From the NCBI GenBank assembly GCA_964213355.1, contig CAXOVY010000022.1:1-58413 (forward strand): a stretch of DNA of 58,413 bases, written 5' to 3'. The notes under the pieces are model-generated. The model worked only from the letters and a program-made list of their open reading frames with translations. It was not told where the DNA came from and did not search any database. Each line of letters begins with the position of its first letter. Position 1 is the first letter of the stretch. The translations under genes and the position numbers were made by a program. The stretch is from JBAXAM01 sp964213355. GTDB lineage: Bacteria; Pseudomonadota; Gammaproteobacteria; UBA9339. Below, piece after piece: positions 25,563-34,708 of this stretch.

Positions 25563-26480
25563 ATGACTGAACAAAATACAAATCCCAATCGACACAAAAA
25601 AGTTTTGGTGTCGCTTATAATATTAATAATACTCATAATTGCTGTGGCGTTAGGAAAATATTTTGGCTTTAGTTTTAGTAAAGCTGCTCTTACTACCCCT
25701 GCTACTACAATTGCAGAGTTACAAAGTAAACTTACCCAAGGGCAGGCGGTTATTCAAGATTTGCAAAATCAAAATGAAGTACAGAAGCAAGATTATGCTA
25801 AAGCCACAAGTTGGAAACCAATTGCTATTGAGCATCTCGTCAGAATGGCGGATCTAACCTTGAATACAACTAGAGATGTAAAAACTGCTTTGGTATTTTT
25901 ATTGGCAGCAAAAAAATATACAAATGAGACAAAAGAATTGGTGATTAGTCATGCTTTAAACAAAGATATTGCCAGTTTGCAAGCTGTGGCAATTGTTAAT
26001 CCTGAAGAATTGGTTCTCAAAATCGATATGGTTAGTCGACAAGTTGATACTTTGCCCGTGACGCCATCCCAGGCTGTTATTGGGTCAATAACACCTATGG
26101 CTACAGAATCACAGCCAGCGCGGTTATTAAACCGCTTGTTTGTTAGTGTAGTAAAGGCTTTAAAAGATATTGTCATTATCAGGCATCAAACTACTGAGCC
26201 TATATTGCCGCCCCAGCAAGCAACAATTTTGCGTCTCAATATACAGGCCAAGTTATTGCAAGCAGAATTAGCTGTTATGCAACGACAAAACAAATTATAT
26301 CAAGTATGTTTAACCCAGGTTGTAGATTTAATTACCAAATACTTTGCTTGTAATGATGCTGCTACAATTGACGTTTTACACGTGCTTCAAGAGTTACAGC
26401 AAACTAATTTACAACCTGACTTACCAGCGCTAACAGAGTCTATGATGGCGATTCAAAACACCACAACCCAAGAGAGCTAA
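25563..26480 (+). CDS. hemX: HemX-like membrane protein
   Basis: 305-residue bitopic protein: short basic N-terminus, one membrane helix (~14-33), then a coiled-coil periplasmic region and a helical domain (WKPIAIEHLVRMADLTLNTTRDVKTALVFLLAAKK) typical of the HemX family that is often misnamed uroporphyrinogen-III methyltransferase. No methyltransferase motif is seen. It is 6 bp from hemY. hemC and hemD, which usually precede hemX, are not present here; the EirA-like gene takes their place. Confidence 0.85.
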   Translation: MTEQNTNPNRHKKVLVSLIILIILIIAVALGKYFGFSFSKAALTTPATTIAELQSKLTQGQAVIQDLQNQNEVQKQDYAKATSWKPIAIEHLVRMADLTLNTTRDVKTALVFLLAAKKYTNETKELVISHALNKDIASLQAVAIVNPEELVLKIDMVSRQVDTLPVTPSQAVIGSITPMATESQPARLLNRLFVSVVKALKDIVIIRHQTTEPILPPQQATILRLNIQAKLLQAELAVMQRQNKLYQVCLTQVVDLITKYFACNDAATIDVLHVLQELQQTNLQPDLPALTESMMAIQNTTTQES

Positions 26481-26486
26481 ATTATT

Positions 26487-27668
26487 ATGAGACGAATAAT
26501 CATTTATTTTTTGGCTTTATTATCTTCTGTATGGTTTGGAATTATTATGTATCGTAATCCTGGGTATGTTTTGGTTTCTTATCAAGGCTGGAGTGTGGAG
26601 ACGACGCTATGGTTTGCTGTGGTTGTTTTAATCCTATTGTTTTTATTATTTTATATGTTATTGCGTTTTAGCAGTGGAGTTAACTCTATAACCATACGTC
26701 TTAAGCAATGGGTTATCAATAGACGCAAACTCAAAGCTCGTGCACAAACTGTCTTAGGACTATATGATTTTGCTGAGGGTAATTGGGGAGCTTCCGAAAA
26801 GAAATTAATACGCGGAGCAAAATATAGCGATATGCCGTTAATCAATTATTTGGCTGCTGCGTTTATGGCACAACAGCAGCACGCACTTGCGCGTCGAGAT
26901 AATTATTTGCTTATAGCCCAAAGAGATGATGCCGATCACCCTATGGTTGTAAGCTTAACGCAAGCACGATTGCAAATCTTTAATCAGCAATGGGAGGAGG
27001 CGCTTGCAACATTGCAGCGGTTGCACCAATTGCAGCCGAAAAATGCTTTTATTTTGCAATTGCTAGAGCAGGCATATTTTGAATTAAAGGATTGGGTGGG
27101 TCTTAAAGTTTTGTTGCCAGATTTGCGCAAGCGTCGCGCATTTAGCATTGAAGAAATAAATCAGCTTGAGCTTAAGGTTTATAGTGAATTGCTTTTAGTG
27201 AGTAGGATCAATAATACCATTGAAGTTAAATGGGGTGAGTTACCTGGGTATCTGCGAAAGTATCCAGCAATAGTTGCGATTTATGTGGAGCATTTGTTGG
27301 CTAACAAAGAGTGTGAAGAAGCTGAGGCCATTCTTAAAATGGCCTTACATAAAGTTTTAGATGAGCGATTACTTGAGTTGTATGCTATGCTGCCAAGTAG
27401 CAATCCAATAAAAAAAGTAGCACGAGCAGAAGGATGGTTAAAAGAAAACCCAGAAAATTCAGCTTTATTATTGTGTCTTGGGCGTATTTGTAAACAGCAA
27501 AAACTTTGGGGTAAGGCACGCCAATACCTGGAAAAAAGTGCGTGCTTAACGAAAGCACCAGCTGTTTATTTAGAGCTTGGTCAAATTATGGAAATGCAAA
27601 ATGATTTGCGTGGCGCATTGGATTCTTATAGTAAAGGATTACAAGCTGCTGGTGGCCGCAAGATTTAG
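26487..27668 (+). CDS. hemY: HemY-like TPR membrane protein
   Basis: 393 residues with two N-terminal membrane helices (~4-22, ~40-62) and TPR repeats through the rest (for example the LLCLGRICKQQKLWGKARQY repeat and the next, VYLELGQIMEMQNDLRGAL). This is the enterobacterial HemY type (linked to haem synthesis genes), not the protoporphyrinogen oxidase also named HemY. The bulk faces the periplasm or cytoplasm as an all-helical scaffold. It is cotranscribed with hemX. Confidence 0.88.
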   Translation: MRRIIIYFLALLSSVWFGIIMYRNPGYVLVSYQGWSVETTLWFAVVVLILLFLLFYMLLRFSSGVNSITIRLKQWVINRRKLKARAQTVLGLYDFAEGNWGASEKKLIRGAKYSDMPLINYLAAAFMAQQQHALARRDNYLLIAQRDDADHPMVVSLTQARLQIFNQQWEEALATLQRLHQLQPKNAFILQLLEQAYFELKDWVGLKVLLPDLRKRRAFSIEEINQLELKVYSELLLVSRINNTIEVKWGELPGYLRKYPAIVAIYVEHLLANKECEEAEAILKMALHKVLDERLLELYAMLPSSNPIKKVARAEGWLKENPENSALLLCLGRICKQQKLWGKARQYLEKSACLTKAPAVYLELGQIMEMQNDLRGALDSYSKGLQAAGGRKI

Positions 27669-27859
27669 CCTGTCTTAGTGTTTAGTCTTTTTTTCTAATG
27701 CTTCTGGTGCCTACGGAGTTAGGGGTGAGCTTTAAGTAAAAATTTTTGTTTAAACATTGACTATTAAATAGAAGAGCAATAAATTAACCTAAGGATTTTT
27801 TGGCAGATGGATCTGAATAATCGTAGTTGCATGAATGAAAAAATTGGAGAAAAATTAGT

Positions 27860-28192
27860 ATGAGTAAAATTGTTCAGTTAAGTCAAAGCGAAATAAATAA
27901 AGTTTCTGGTGGATTTCTGGATGATGCACATTTGAGTGGAATGCTAGGTATTGTTATTGGTACCTTTGCATGTTGGAATTTACCAACACCAATAGATATT
28001 ATTTGTATTTCTGCTTCACAATATGGTGGAAGGCTCATATTCCCTCCAATGTATGACGATATTTCCTACACTTTCGGATTAGGGTATAACATGACGGCTA
28101 ATGCTTGCGGTCGTACATATGATTATGTGGTTGGTGCTTGCAGCTTAGTAGTTAGAGGCGTGAGTAATCTTTTCGGCAAAAATACGACATAG
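27860..28192 (+). CDS. Peptide with double-glycine leader (bacteriocin-like)
   Basis: 110 residues. The first 18 (IVQLSQSEINKVSGG at 4-18) match the leader of peptides exported and cleaved by C39-peptidase ABC transporters: hydrophobic and acidic spacing LSxxEINxVSGG with the cut after GG. The mature part would be about 92 residues, rich in Gly and hydrophobic residues, with one hydrophobic stretch (MLGIVIGTFACWNLP) and four Cys. This is large for a class II bacteriocin. GGAG lies before the ATG. No immunity protein or C39 transporter is visible nearby. The gene lies alone between hemY and tkt with spacers of 191 and 214 bp. Confidence 0.7.
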   Translation: MSKIVQLSQSEINKVSGGFLDDAHLSGMLGIVIGTFACWNLPTPIDIICISASQYGGRLIFPPMYDDISYTFGLGYNMTANACGRTYDYVVGACSLVVRGVSNLFGKNTT

Positions 28193-28406
28193 TCGTAAAA
28201 AACGTAAAACCGGCATAAAAATTTTGGCCATTTTTTATTTGAGCAGTTAGTTTTGGCGTGAAAATCTAAAAAAACGACAAGTAAAAGCCCCTAAAATTTA
28301 TTTTCGTGACATATGTTGTCGCGGGAGCATTCTCGCTGTTTAGGGTGACAAATAGAAAAAATTAGACGATAATCGCAAATCAAATTTCCAATCACAGAGA
28401 ACCAAA

Positions 28407-30398
28407 ATGTCAGTTCCCAATCAACTTGCCAATGCCATTCGTTTTTTAAGTGTCGATGCTATTCAAAAAGCCAATTCTGGTCATCCTGGAATGCCACTTG
28501 GAATGGCAGATATCGCAACGGTGCTTTGGCGCGAATTTTTAAAACATAATCCAAATAATCCTAAGTGGCACAACCGTGATCGATTTGTTATATCAAACGG
28601 TCATGGTTCAATGCTTCTTTATTCGCTTTTGCATTTAACTGGTTATGCTTTAACCATTGATGACATTAAAAACTTTCGGCAGCTACACTCAAAAACTCCT
28701 GGGCACCCAGAGTTTGGTTTAACCTTAGGTGTTGAAACCACAACAGGTCCTCTGGGTCAAGGTTTGGCAAATGCTGTTGGCATGGCATTGGCAGAAAAAA
28801 ATTTAGCAGCGCAATTTAACCGGCCGGGTTTTGATATTGTTGATCATTACACCTATGCTTTTGTGGGTGATGGTTGTCTGATGGAGGGAATTTCGCATGA
28901 AGTTTCCTCGCTTGCCGGAACTTTGGGTCTTGGTAAATTAATTATATTTTGGGATAACAATGGTATTTCCATTGATGGTCATACTTCTGGTTGGTTTACC
29001 GAAGACGTAGCAAAGCGTTTTGGGGCTTACAACTGGCATGTAGTGGCTGATGTTGATGGCCATAATTCCGACTCAATACGCCTGGCGATTAAAGAAGCGC
29101 GTGTCACGCAAGATCGCCCAAGTATAATTTGTTGCAAAACTACGATTGGTTTTGGTGCGCCAACTTTATGTGGTACCCATAATTGTCATGGTTCGCCGCT
29201 TGGTGATAAAGAAATCATAGCTATGCGTGAAAAATTAGGGTGGCAATATGCACCATTTATAATTTCTGAAGAAATTTATTCTCAGTGGAATGCCAAAGAC
29301 CAAGGCCAAAAAAACCAAAATTCTTGGCAAGAATTATTTAACTCATATCAAAAACAATACCCAGATTTAGCCGCTGAATTATTGCGTCGTGTCAATGGTG
29401 AATTACCAAATGATTGGTCAGAAAAAGCACGTGATTATATCGAACAAACTGCTGCTAAAGCTGAAAGTTTGGCAACACGGCAAGCGTCGCAAAAAACTTT
29501 AAATGCATATGGGCCGATCTTACCAGAGCTTCTAGGTGGTTCTGCCGATTTAACAGCATCCAACTTAACCAATTGGAGCGGATCAAAGGATGTAACCAAA
29601 AATAATTTTGGCGGAAACTATATGCGTTATGGTGTGCGTGAATTTGGTATGTTCGCTATCATGAATGGTGTAGCCTTGCATGGTGGATTTATCCCATATG
29701 GCGGAACATTTTTGGTGTTTGCAAGTTATGGTCATAGTGCAATACGCATGGCTGCTATGATGAAAAAGCGCGTAATTTATGTTTTAAGTCATGATTCAAT
29801 TGGACTAGGTGAAGATGGACCAACGCATCAGCCAGTTGAGCAATTATCAATATTACGTGCTACGCCGAATGTATCGGTGTGGCGTCCTTGCGATTCGACG
29901 GAAACAGCAGTGGCTTGGCAATACGCAGTTGAACGCAAAGATGGCCCAACAGCGCTAGTGCTTACGCGCCAAAAACTCGTTGCTGAGTCACGCGATGCAG
30001 AAGCTTTAGCTAACATCAAACGCGGAGGTTATGTTCTGGTTAACACTCAAAGCGAGCCGGATTGTATTTTAATTGCTACTGGCTCAGAAGTTGCTTTAGC
30101 CGTAAATATTGCTGCTAAATTACAAGAACAAGGCAAAAAAATTCGCGTAGTCTCGATGCCATCACAAGATGTTTTTGATAAGCAAGATGCTAGCTACAAA
30201 AGCACAGTTCTGCCCCCAAATATTACTAAACGTATGGCAATTGAAGCTGCTGCCTCTCAATCTTGGTACAAATACGTTGGAATTGCTGGAAAAATCATAG
30301 GGTTAGATTGTTATGGTGAGTCTGCCCCAGATAAAATATTATTTGAGTTTTTTGGGTTTTCAGAGCAAAATGGTATCAACTTAATTTCGAATTACTAA
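28407..30398 (+). CDS. tkt: Transketolase
   Basis: Thiamine-diphosphate enzyme of the non-oxidative pentose phosphate pathway moving two-carbon units between sugars. 663 residues, full length. Landmarks: DAIQKANSGHPGMPLGMADI at the N-terminus, the ThDP-binding GDGCLMEGISHE, catalytic HDSIGLGEDGPTHQP in the middle domain, and a C-terminal domain. It heads the cluster tkt-gap-pgk-pyk seen in Legionella and Coxiella. Confidence 0.97.
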   Translation: MSVPNQLANAIRFLSVDAIQKANSGHPGMPLGMADIATVLWREFLKHNPNNPKWHNRDRFVISNGHGSMLLYSLLHLTGYALTIDDIKNFRQLHSKTPGHPEFGLTLGVETTTGPLGQGLANAVGMALAEKNLAAQFNRPGFDIVDHYTYAFVGDGCLMEGISHEVSSLAGTLGLGKLIIFWDNNGISIDGHTSGWFTEDVAKRFGAYNWHVVADVDGHNSDSIRLAIKEARVTQDRPSIICCKTTIGFGAPTLCGTHNCHGSPLGDKEIIAMREKLGWQYAPFIISEEIYSQWNAKDQGQKNQNSWQELFNSYQKQYPDLAAELLRRVNGELPNDWSEKARDYIEQTAAKAESLATRQASQKTLNAYGPILPELLGGSADLTASNLTNWSGSKDVTKNNFGGNYMRYGVREFGMFAIMNGVALHGGFIPYGGTFLVFASYGHSAIRMAAMMKKRVIYVLSHDSIGLGEDGPTHQPVEQLSILRATPNVSVWRPCDSTETAVAWQYAVERKDGPTALVLTRQKLVAESRDAEALANIKRGGYVLVNTQSEPDCILIATGSEVALAVNIAAKLQEQGKKIRVVSMPSQDVFDKQDASYKSTVLPPNITKRMAIEAAASQSWYKYVGIAGKIIGLDCYGESAPDKILFEFFGFSEQNGINLISNY

Positions 30399-30453
30399 AA
30401 TATTTTATTTATAACCAGGCAATTATATATTCTTAATAAATAAGGAGTTGAAT

Positions 30454-31461
30454 ATGACTATAAAAATAGCAATTAATGGATATGGCAGAATTGGCCGTAA
30501 TGTTTTACGTGCAGTCTATGAAGAGGGCTATCGTAAAGATATGGAAATTGTTGCAGTTAATGACTTGGGTGATGCAAAGATAAATGCTCACTTAACCATT
30601 TATGATACGGTTCATGGCAAATTTGCTGGTGATGTCAAAGTTGATGGCGATTATATGGTTGTTAATGGCGATCGTATCAAAGTGCTGGCGGAAAAAGATC
30701 CAGCCAAAATGCCATGGAAAGATTTGGGTGTAGACATTGTTTTTGAGTGTACGGGTAAATTTACTGCTAAGGAAAAGGCAATGGCGCACATCAATGCTGG
30801 TGCAAAGAAAGTAATGATTTCGGCGCCAGGTGAAGATGTTGATGCTACTGTAGTTTATGGTGTTAACCACACCATTCTCAATGCTGGTCATCAGATTATT
30901 TCTAACGGCTCATGCACAACCAATTGCTTGGCGCCAATGGCCAAAGTGTTGCATGATAAAATTGGTATAGTTAGCGGTCTTATGACAACTATACACTCCT
31001 ATACTAATGACCAAGTTTTAACCGATGTTTACCATAAAGATCTATGTCGTGCTCGTTCAGCCACCCAGTCAATGATTCCTACTAAAACTGGCGCAGCAGC
31101 AGCAGTTGGTTTGGTATTACCAGAATTAGCTGGAAAACTAGACGGTTTTGCTATGCGGGTGCCAACAATTAATGTTTCCATTGTTGATTTGGTATTTGAA
31201 TCAGCCAAGCCAACCACTAAAGCAGAAGTTAATTCAATTATGAAAGCTGCGTCAGAAGGCGAATTCAAAGGTATTCTTGGTTATAACGACCTGCCATTAG
31301 TATCGCATGATTTTAATCATAATCCGCTTTCTTCAATTTTTGAATCGAGCCAAACTAAAGTTATTGGCAAAACAGTGAAGGCTCTTTCTTGGTACGATAA
31401 TGAATGGGGTTTTTCCACAAGAATGCTCGATGTAACCAAATTTTGGATGGGCATTAAATAA
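30454..31461 (+). CDS. gap: Glyceraldehyde-3-phosphate dehydrogenase
   Basis: Oxidises glyceraldehyde 3-phosphate to 1,3-bisphosphoglycerate with NAD. 335 residues from the ATG at 30454 (MTIKIAINGYGRIGRNVLR); a TTG at 30448 precedes it in frame and an AAGGAG site lies just upstream. The catalytic Cys is in SNGSCTTNCLAP, and the end reads WYDNEWGFSTRMLD. The class I fold is complete. Pgk follows after an inverted-repeat element. Confidence 0.97.
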   Translation: MTIKIAINGYGRIGRNVLRAVYEEGYRKDMEIVAVNDLGDAKINAHLTIYDTVHGKFAGDVKVDGDYMVVNGDRIKVLAEKDPAKMPWKDLGVDIVFECTGKFTAKEKAMAHINAGAKKVMISAPGEDVDATVVYGVNHTILNAGHQIISNGSCTTNCLAPMAKVLHDKIGIVSGLMTTIHSYTNDQVLTDVYHKDLCRARSATQSMIPTKTGAAAAVGLVLPELAGKLDGFAMRVPTINVSIVDLVFESAKPTTKAEVNSIMKAASEGEFKGILGYNDLPLVSHDFNHNPLSSIFESSQTKVIGKTVKALSWYDNEWGFSTRMLDVTKFWMGIK

Positions 31462-31471
31462 ATATTTTTTA

Positions 31472-31539
31472 ACGCAAGCTAAAGCTTGCGCCTACCGGAA
31501 TGGTAATTGATTTTGGTAGTCGCAGACTTTAGTTTGCGT
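31472..31539. repeat. Imperfect inverted repeat between gap and pgk
   Basis: Arms of 25 bases (31472-31496 and 31515-31539) are imperfect reverse complements, separated by 18 bases. The left arm contains its own 8-bp palindromic pair CGCAAGCT/AGCTTGCG. Such REP-like elements are common between genes; within an operon it could make an mRNA hairpin that affects gap/pgk ratio. Confidence 0.75.
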
Positions 31540-31555
31540 AACTTGCGAGGGACTT

Positions 31556-32731
31556 ATGGCAATTTTAAAAATGATGGATTTAGATTTAAAGGGCAAGCGC
31601 GTTTTGATCCGCGTAGATTTTAATGTGCCTTTGAAAAATGGAGTAATCACTAGTGATAAACGCCTACAGGCTTCAGCACCAACGATTAAGTTGGCAGCAG
31701 ATGCTGGTGCAAGAGTTATTGTGTTGTCACATTTGGGTCAACCAGAAGAGGGTGCATTCAGTGAAGAATTTTCTCTCAGACCAGTTGCTGATTGGCTAAG
31801 CAAGTTTTTTGGCAAACCAATTCGCTTAGAGCGCAATTGGCTTGATGGTGTAAATGTTGAGCTAGGTGAGATTGTGCTTTGCGAAAATGTACGTTTCAAT
31901 AAAGGTGAGAAAAAAGATAACGAAGACCTTGCTAAAAAAATGGCAGCGCTTTGTGATATTTTTGTTATGGACGCATTTGCTACTGCGCATCGTGCCCAAG
32001 CGTCAACCCATGGTATTGGTAAATTTGCTCCAGTCGCTTGTGCCGGTCCACTCTTAATGGCGGAACTAGAAGCTTTAGGCAAAGCTTTAGAAAAACCCGA
32101 GCATCCATTAGTCGCGATTACTGGTGGATCTAAAGTTTCAACCAAATTGCAGCTTTTGGAAAATTTGTTGGGCAAAGTTGATCAGTTGCTAGTTGGTGGT
32201 GGCATTGCTAATACTTTTATGGCTGCTGCTGGCTTGCCAATCGGTAAATCGCTGGTAGAGTTAGACTTCATCGCGAAAGCAAAGGAACTTTTAGAGCTAG
32301 CTAAAAATCGCAAATCTGAAATTCCAATTCCAACTGATGTTGTAGTTGCTAAAGAAATGTCGGAAACTGCTCAAGCAACAATTAAAAAAGCTACTGAAGT
32401 TGCAGCTGACGACATGATTTTAGATATTGGTCCAGAGACACGCAAACGTCTAGCAGACATAATTGCTAATGCCAAAACTATAGTTTGGAATGGTCCCGTT
32501 GGTGTGTTTGAAATAGACCAGTTTGGCGAGGGCACTAAGGCATTAGCTTTGGCTATTGCTGCAAGCCCAGCGTTTAGTATTGCTGGTGGTGGTGATACTG
32601 TAGTAGCTATTGAAAAATATGGTATCGAAAAAAAGCTTTCCTATATTTCTACTGCTGGAGGAGCTTTCCTGGAATATTTACAGGGCGAGAAGCTTCCTGC
32701 TGTGAAAATGTTGGAAGAAAGAGGAAAATAA
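31556..32731 (+). CDS. pgk: Phosphoglycerate kinase
   Basis: Transfers phosphate from 1,3-bisphosphoglycerate to ADP. 391 residues, full length. The substrate motif RVDFNVPLKNG is at residues ~21-31. The hinge and nucleotide-binding parts include GGSKVSTKL and GPVGVFE; GGGDTVVAIEKYG is near the end. The ATG is preceded by GAGGGAC. Confidence 0.97.
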   Translation: MAILKMMDLDLKGKRVLIRVDFNVPLKNGVITSDKRLQASAPTIKLAADAGARVIVLSHLGQPEEGAFSEEFSLRPVADWLSKFFGKPIRLERNWLDGVNVELGEIVLCENVRFNKGEKKDNEDLAKKMAALCDIFVMDAFATAHRAQASTHGIGKFAPVACAGPLLMAELEALGKALEKPEHPLVAITGGSKVSTKLQLLENLLGKVDQLLVGGGIANTFMAAAGLPIGKSLVELDFIAKAKELLELAKNRKSEIPIPTDVVVAKEMSETAQATIKKATEVAADDMILDIGPETRKRLADIIANAKTIVWNGPVGVFEIDQFGEGTKALALAIAASPAFSIAGGGDTVVAIEKYGIEKKLSYISTAGGAFLEYLQGEKLPAVKMLEERGK

Positions 32732-32737
32732 AATCAA

Positions 32738-33007
32738 ATGAAAATTAGCGTGCTGCAAATAGAAGAAATTGCGTTGGTAAATGCTGCGGGGTGGTGTCGT
32801 TGTCGCCACAACGGCGCTTTTAAAGAAGCATATAGTAATATGTCAATTTTGGAGTGTATAGGGACGTGTTGTAGTCCCGATCGTAGTGCTGGGTGGTCAT
32901 TTTCTTGGACGGCAGCGAACGAAAAAGCACAAAAAGGTATCTGTAGTACAAAAAAAGAGGAACGCTCTATCATAGCTGAGTTCTGTATGTCAATAGTTTC
33001 CATTTAA
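32738..33007 (+). CDS. Small Cys-rich ORF between pgk and pyk, unknown
   Basis: 89 codons filling the gap between pgk (stop 7 bp before) and pyk (19 bp after). The predicted protein has seven cysteines, including WCRC and GTCC, several tryptophans and no signal peptide. The DNA is GC-richer than the flanking genes. The opposite strand is also open over the same stretch (32734-33003), so coding on either strand is not proven. Operon position and an AGAGGA upstream favour the plus strand. Unrecognised family. Confidence 0.45.
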   Translation: MKISVLQIEEIALVNAAGWCRCRHNGAFKEAYSNMSILECIGTCCSPDRSAGWSFSWTAANEKAQKGICSTKKEERSIIAEFCMSIVSI

Positions 33008-33025
33008 AATACGAAGGTATAAATC

Positions 33026-34456
33026 ATGAGAAGAACAAAAATTGTTTCTACCCTTGGCCCAGCGTCAAGCAGTTTGGATGTTTTACGTAAAATGATTGCT
33101 GCTGGTGTGGATGTAGTGCGCTTAAATTTTTCTCATGGTACACCAGATGAAAAGAAAAGCCTGGTTACAATTGTGCGTCAGGCAGCCAAAGAAGAAGGCA
33201 AAATAGTCGGTATTTTAGCTGATTTGCAAGGACCGAAGATTCGGGTTGCTAAGTTTAAAAATGGCAAAGTATTTTTGAAGGAAAATGCCGAATTTGTTTT
33301 AGACGCTGCGTTAGCTAAAGATGCCGGTGATGAAAATGTCGTTGGTATTGATTATAAAGAGTTACCTCACGATGTTAAACCAGAGGATGTATTGTTACTT
33401 GATGATGGTCGCTTGGTATTGGTAGTCAAAAAAATCGAGGGAACACGTATTATTTGTCGTGTTCAGGTGGGCGGAGATTTATCAAACAATAAGGGTATTA
33501 ATCGCCAAGGTGGTGGTCTTTCAGCTGGAGCACTTACTGATAAAGATCGTGAAGATTTAAGAACAGCTGTGTTACTTAATGCGGATTATGTCGCAATTTC
33601 TTTTGTGCGTTCCAAGGCTGATGTTGAAGAAACCAAAGCATTAATTGCTAAAGAAGGCGGAAATGCTGGTGTAATCGCTAAAATTGAGCGTATTGAAGCA
33701 ATGGTTCCAGATGTCTTAAAAGAAATAATTAAATCTTCTGACGGCATTATGGTAGCGCGTGGTGATTTGGGTGTAGAAATTGGTGATGCTGAAGTACCCG
33801 CGGCACAAAAATTTATGATTGATTGTGCTGTAGCTCTGAATAAGCCAGTAATTACGGCAACGCAGATGATGGAGACAATGATTCATAATGCGACACCAAC
33901 ACGTGCCGAAGTTTCTGATGTAGCGAATGCAGTATTGGATGGAACTGATGCAGTAATGCTGTCAGCAGAGACGGCGACTGGTGATCATCCGGTGCTGGTT
34001 ATTCAGACCATAGATCGTGTGTGCTTGGCTGCGGAAAAAAATCAAGCAACTTTGGTTGCAAAATATCGTCTGGATTTACATTTTGAACGAGCTGATGAAG
34101 CAATTGCAATGTCATCAATGTATGTGGCAAATAATTTGAATATTAAGGCGATAATTGCTCTTACTGAAACTGGTAAGACAACATTATGGATGTCGCGAGT
34201 TCATTCTGGTATTCCTATTTATGGTTTAAGTCGCAGTGGTAATACATTAGGGAGGATGGTTCTATATAGAGATGTTTATCCAATAGAATTTGATGTTACT
34301 AAATTTAAAACCAATATTGAAATCAAAGCAGCGGCTATTGATGTATTAAAAAAGGCAGATTTAATCAAAAATGATGATCTTGTGGCTGTGGCTTGTGGTG
34401 ATCATATTGGAGTAGCTGGTGGAACAAATTCATTAACGATACTGCAGGTCGTTTAA
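33026..34456 (+). CDS. pyk: Pyruvate kinase
   Basis: Final glycolytic step, phosphoenolpyruvate to pyruvate with ATP. 476 residues, full length: RTKIVSTLGPASSS start, NFSHGTPDEK, metal site in MVARGDLGVEIG, and a C-terminal allosteric-type domain with ETGKTTLWMSR. fba, the aldolase gene that often follows in related bacteria, is not here. Confidence 0.97.
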   Translation: MRRTKIVSTLGPASSSLDVLRKMIAAGVDVVRLNFSHGTPDEKKSLVTIVRQAAKEEGKIVGILADLQGPKIRVAKFKNGKVFLKENAEFVLDAALAKDAGDENVVGIDYKELPHDVKPEDVLLLDDGRLVLVVKKIEGTRIICRVQVGGDLSNNKGINRQGGGLSAGALTDKDREDLRTAVLLNADYVAISFVRSKADVEETKALIAKEGGNAGVIAKIERIEAMVPDVLKEIIKSSDGIMVARGDLGVEIGDAEVPAAQKFMIDCAVALNKPVITATQMMETMIHNATPTRAEVSDVANAVLDGTDAVMLSAETATGDHPVLVIQTIDRVCLAAEKNQATLVAKYRLDLHFERADEAIAMSSMYVANNLNIKAIIALTETGKTTLWMSRVHSGIPIYGLSRSGNTLGRMVLYRDVYPIEFDVTKFKTNIEIKAAAIDVLKKADLIKNDDLVAVACGDHIGVAGGTNSLTILQVV

Positions 34457-34641
34457 TGTTTTACAAATTATTGCTTGTAGTTATAGCCATATTTTTTATT
34501 TGGCAGTTATTTGTTTATTTTCGTGCGCATCCGGAAGCTTTTTCGAAAACTAATTTAGATGCAAGCATTTTTACCTTTGGTATTTTGGCTTTGCTGTTAA
34601 TTGGTTTTGTTGCTGTTTTGGTGTTGATTGTTAGACATTGA
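34456..34641 (+). CDS. Small two-helix membrane protein
   Basis: 61 residues, start codon overlapping the pyk stop by one base (TAATG), which suggests translational coupling. Two membrane helices: residues ~4-22 and ~38-59, joined by a polar loop (FRAHPEAFSKTNLDAS). No recognised family. The coupling makes it likely to be expressed. Confidence 0.6.
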   Translation: MFYKLLLVVIAIFFIWQLFVYFRAHPEAFSKTNLDASIFTFGILALLLIGFVAVLVLIVRH

Positions 34642-34708
34642 TAGCAAAAAATGTGAATTACTGTTTAAGATTGTTTTGGTTTAAGTGGTGCAAGTTTTTT
34701 GCATATAG

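Noticed and set aside
28183..28197. Hairpin TACGAC/GTCGTA at the end of the double-glycine peptide gene as terminator
   Set aside because: It overlaps the stop codon and is followed by As, not Ts, on the plus strand.
32734..33003. Minus-strand frame opposite the small ORF between pgk and pyk
   Set aside because: It would be antisense within a forward operon and has no ribosome site; the plus-strand frame fits the operon better, though neither is proven.
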